A DNA stretch of 64,000 bases from Streptomyces lydicus. Its GTDB lineage: Bacteria > Actinomycetota > Actinomycetes > Streptomycetales > Streptomycetaceae. Under the pieces are notes generated by a model. That model saw nothing but the letters and a program-made list of their open reading frames with translations, searched no databases and was not told the DNA's origin. The stretch lies in contig NZ_CP017157.1 in assembly GCF_001729485.1 (NCBI RefSeq), positions 5,580,001-5,644,000 of the forward strand, in the 5' to 3' direction. A program made the translations under genes and the position numbers. Positions 62,096 to 64,000 of the stretch are shown piece by piece. Numbering within the stretch: position 1 is the stretch's first letter; each line of letters starts with the position of its first letter.

Positions 62096-62958
62096 CCGCC
62101 CCGGTCGGCACCGAGTGCCGCGCCGGCACCGGCCTCCGCGCCCCCGCCGGCCACCTCCCCGTACGCCAGCAAGGCCGCGTGCGGCAGCACCAAGGCGCCG
62201 TCGGGTTCGGTGAACTCGGCTGCCAGCAGAGCGAATTGACGGCGGATCCGCTCGGCTACGACCGGTCCCCGGCCGGTCACGATCCGGCCGATGGTCGCCA
62301 CTCCGGCCGCCGGGCCGTGCCACCACTCCTCGGGCGTCGCCCGGTGGTCCCAGACCAGCGGACGGCAGCCGGCCCGCACCAGCCCCGCACCCCGCAGCAG
62401 ACCGGCCATACCCTCCACCGTGCGCGGGAAGTCGTCCTCGGGCGCGAGCGCCGGCACCTCCGGCGGGCGCTCCACGCCGGCCGCCCGGACGGCGCGCCCG
62501 AGGAGCGCCTGCCCCGGCGCCGGCGGCGCCGCCCAGATCGTCAGCGCGATCCGCCCGCCCGGCCGGGTCACCCGCCGCAGCTCGGCCAGGGCCGCCCGCG
62601 GGCGTCCGACGTGGTTGAGGACGAAGTTGCCGACGGTGGCGTCGAACCGTCCGTCACGGAACGGCAGTTGCGGCAGCGCGGCGATCTGGACGCGGGCACC
62701 GGGCACCAGGTCGCGGGCCCGCCGGGCCATATCGGGCTCGGCGTCCACGGCCGTCACCCGCGCGCCGCGCGCACCGGCCGCCGCGGCCACCGAGCCGGTG
62801 CCCGTCCCGACGTCCAGCACCCGCGTCCCCTCCGCCACCCCCGCCGCGTCCAGCAGCCACGGCACCGTGTACGCGCAGAGCCTGCCGAAGCCGGCGCCGT
62901 ACGCGGCCGCGCTCCCCGCCCACGCCCGGCGTTCACTGTCATCGAACGGTGTCCGCAC
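62080..62958 (-). CDS. Class I SAM-dependent methyltransferase (UbiE-like)
   Basis: A 292-residue methyltransferase. Motif I is TRVLDVGTGTGSVAAAAGARG, the acidic VDAEPDMA follows, and the post-I segment is FDATVGNFVLNHVGRP. LRRVTRPGGRIALTIW is the beta-5 region. The substrate is unknown. The start is uncertain: GTG 62958 is preferred, while GTG 63000 would add 14 residues and run into the repeated TTACCC operators upstream. Confidence 0.84.
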   Translation of the reverse strand: MRTPFDDSERRAWAGSAAAYGAGFGRLCAYTVPWLLDAAGVAEGTRVLDVGTGTGSVAAAAGARGARVTAVDAEPDMARRARDLVPGARVQIAALPQLPFRDGRFDATVGNFVLNHVGRPRAALAELRRVTRPGGRIALTIWAAPPAPGQALLGRAVRAAGVERPPEVPALAPEDDFPRTVEGMAGLLRGAGLVRAGCRPLVWDHRATPEEWWHGPAAGVATIGRIVTGRGPVVAERIRRQFALLAAEFTEPDGALVLPHAALLAYGEVAGGGAEAGAGAALGADRGGYDAR

Positions 62959-62991
62959 CGCGGTCCCCCGACTTCCTTTGCTTTCAAGGGT

Positions 62992-63033
62992 GTTACCCAC
63001 CCGTAACCTACCGATGGGTTACCACGGGTAAGG
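62992..63033. promoter_or_regulatory. Two inverted repeats in a divergent promoter region
   Basis: GTTACCCACCCGTAAC (62992-63007) has arms GTTAC/GTAAC. A second dyad, TTACC-ACG-GGTAA, lies at 63019-63031. The first shares the ten-base string GTTACCCACC with the site at 12446-12455 in front of the 3-hydroxyacyl-CoA dehydrogenase. Confidence 0.5.
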
Positions 63034-63128
63034 AACGGACTTTACTCTCCAGTCACCTCGGACCGGCGTGCGCCCCTCCTGTCCTCGGACAGCGTACGGC
63101 CGGCCCGCTTCGAGATCTGGAGCAGAAG

Positions 63129-64000
63129 ATGACGCCCTCCCGCACGACGCTGCGTGCCGCGATCGGCACCGTCTCGGCGGCCGTACTGGCCACCACGGTT
63201 CTCATCGCGCCGGCCACCGCCGAGGCAGCCGCACCGGAGTCCGCCCGGACCGCGGCGGCCGCCGGGCCTGCCGTCCGGTTCGTCGACATCGAGGGCGACG
63301 GCGGGATCACTCTCAAGGCGAACGTATTCACCCCGGCCGACGCCGACGGCTCCCGGCGCTACCCCGTCATCGTGCTGCCCACCAGCTGGGCGATGCCGCA
63401 GGTCGAATACATGGCGCAGGCCAAGAAACTGGCCGACGCGGGCTATGTCGTCGTCGGATACAACTCGCGCGGGTTCTGGCAGTCCGGTGGACAGATCGAG
63501 ACGGCCGGTCCGCAGGACATCGCCGACGCCTCGAAGGTCATCGACTGGGCACTCGCCCACACGCCGGCCGATCCGCAGAAGGTCGGCATGGGCGGCGTCT
63601 CGTACGGGGCCGGGATCAGCCTGCTGGCGTCCGCGTTCGACAAGCGGATCAAGGCGGTCGCGGCGCTCAGCGGCTGGGCGAACCTGATCGACTCGATCTA
63701 CAGCGGGCGCACCCAGCACGTGCAGGCGGCGGCGATGCTCGGCGGGGCGGGCGCGCTGACCGGGCGGCCCAGCCCCGAACTCCAAACGATCCTCAAGAAC
63801 TTCTTCGCGTCCAACCTCGACAAGGAACCGGACATGATCGCGTGGGGGAAGAAGCGCTCCCCCGCCACCTACCTCGACCGGATCAACGCGAACGGCGCGG
63901 CGATCATGCTGGGGAACGCCTGGGGCGATTCGCTCTTCCCGCCCAACCAGTACGCGGACTTCTACGAGAAGCTCAAGGGCCCCAAGCGGCTGGAGTTCCG
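63129..64000 (+). CDS. Secreted CocE/S15-like alpha/beta hydrolase (3' truncated by window edge)
   Basis: The first 290 residues of a secreted hydrolase. A Sec signal peptide (MTPSRTTLRAAIGTVSAAVL, then ATTVLIAPATAEA) is followed by VRFVDIEGDGGITLKANVFTP, a typical CocE/X-Pro-dipeptidyl-peptidase beginning. PVIVLPTSWAMP is the oxyanion region and the nucleophile is in VGMGGVSYGAGISLL. The rest, with the acidic residue and His, lies partly beyond the window. GGAG lies 7 nt before the ATG. The promoter region carries two TTACC-type dyads shared with the divergent methyltransferase. An acyl-ester or peptide substrate is possible. Confidence 0.88.
   Translation, partial: MTPSRTTLRAAIGTVSAAVLATTVLIAPATAEAAAPESARTAAAAGPAVRFVDIEGDGGITLKANVFTPADADGSRRYPVIVLPTSWAMPQVEYMAQAKKLADAGYVVVGYNSRGFWQSGGQIETAGPQDIADASKVIDWALAHTPADPQKVGMGGVSYGAGISLLASAFDKRIKAVAALSGWANLIDSIYSGRTQHVQAAAMLGGAGALTGRPSPELQTILKNFFASNLDKEPDMIAWGKKRSPATYLDRINANGAAIMLGNAWGDSLFPPNQYADFYEKLKGPKRLEF

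Overview
The window is actinobacterial and most probably from a Streptomyces chromosome. GC content is very high, third codon positions are almost all G or C, and GTG/TTG starts are common. I found only one in-frame TTA leucine codon by eye. Gene families include a family 2B encapsulin with 2-methylisoborneol genes, the ethylmalonyl-CoA operon, a 6C RNA and an F420-type LLM enzyme. No tRNA, rRNA, CRISPR array, insertion sequence or prophage was recognised. The first gene is cut at its 5' end and the last at its 3' end.

Layout. 0-8 kb: end of a methyltransferase, a hydrolase remnant, an alpha/beta hydrolase, a large MFS exporter with appended carboxypeptidase-regulatory-like domains, an SRPBCC protein, an Rv2578c-type radical SAM protein behind an SOS-like box, a MerR/SDR pair and an acetyltransferase. 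8-12.4 kb: encapsulin shell, 2-methylisoborneol synthase, geranyl diphosphate C-methyltransferase, and a HEAT-repeat gene with a TTA codon. 12.7-22.1 kb: a tandem 3-hydroxyacyl-CoA dehydrogenase, a TetR regulator, and the operon crotonyl-CoA carboxylase/reductase, ethylmalonyl-CoA mutase, methylmalyl-CoA lyase, mesaconyl-CoA hydratase, acyl-CoA dehydrogenase. That operon has a long, hairpin-rich 5' leader. 22.3-23.8 kb: psd-pssA for phosphatidylethanolamine. 23.8-37.6 kb: glycerate kinase, Nudix hydrolase, nucleotidyltransferase, SDR/TetR pair, alkylation repair (Ogt plus Ada-AlkA), methyltransferase, macrodomain, FAD oxidoreductase, inositol-phosphatase-like protein, gamma-glutamyltransferase, sirtuin, lipoate-ligase-like protein.

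37.5-45.1 kb is a reductive pyrimidine/hydantoin degradation locus. NCS1 permease, LLM oxidoreductase and dihydropyrimidinase form one unit; an aminotransferase and beta-ureidopropionase form a second. The two units have matching promoters (same -35 and -10 hexamers) and a matching 14-bp operator, so they are probably one regulon. 45.2-49.3 kb: MarR-MFS pair behind a perfect 28-bp palindrome, isochorismatase-like hydrolase, amidase. 49.6-58 kb: membrane-anchored unknown protein, cation/proton antiporter, Tat-type polysaccharide deacetylase, 6C RNA, SDR, MMPL transporter, ATP-dependent DNA ligase, secreted unknown protein. 58.3-64 kb: GST-type reductase, small unknown protein, MocR regulator with divergent hydrolase, methyltransferase, and the start of a secreted hydrolase.

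Many transcription units here look leaderless: a TANNNT -10 hexamer sits 6-8 nt before the start codon in about ten genes. All calls come from reading the sequence; no homology search, folding program or expression data was used.
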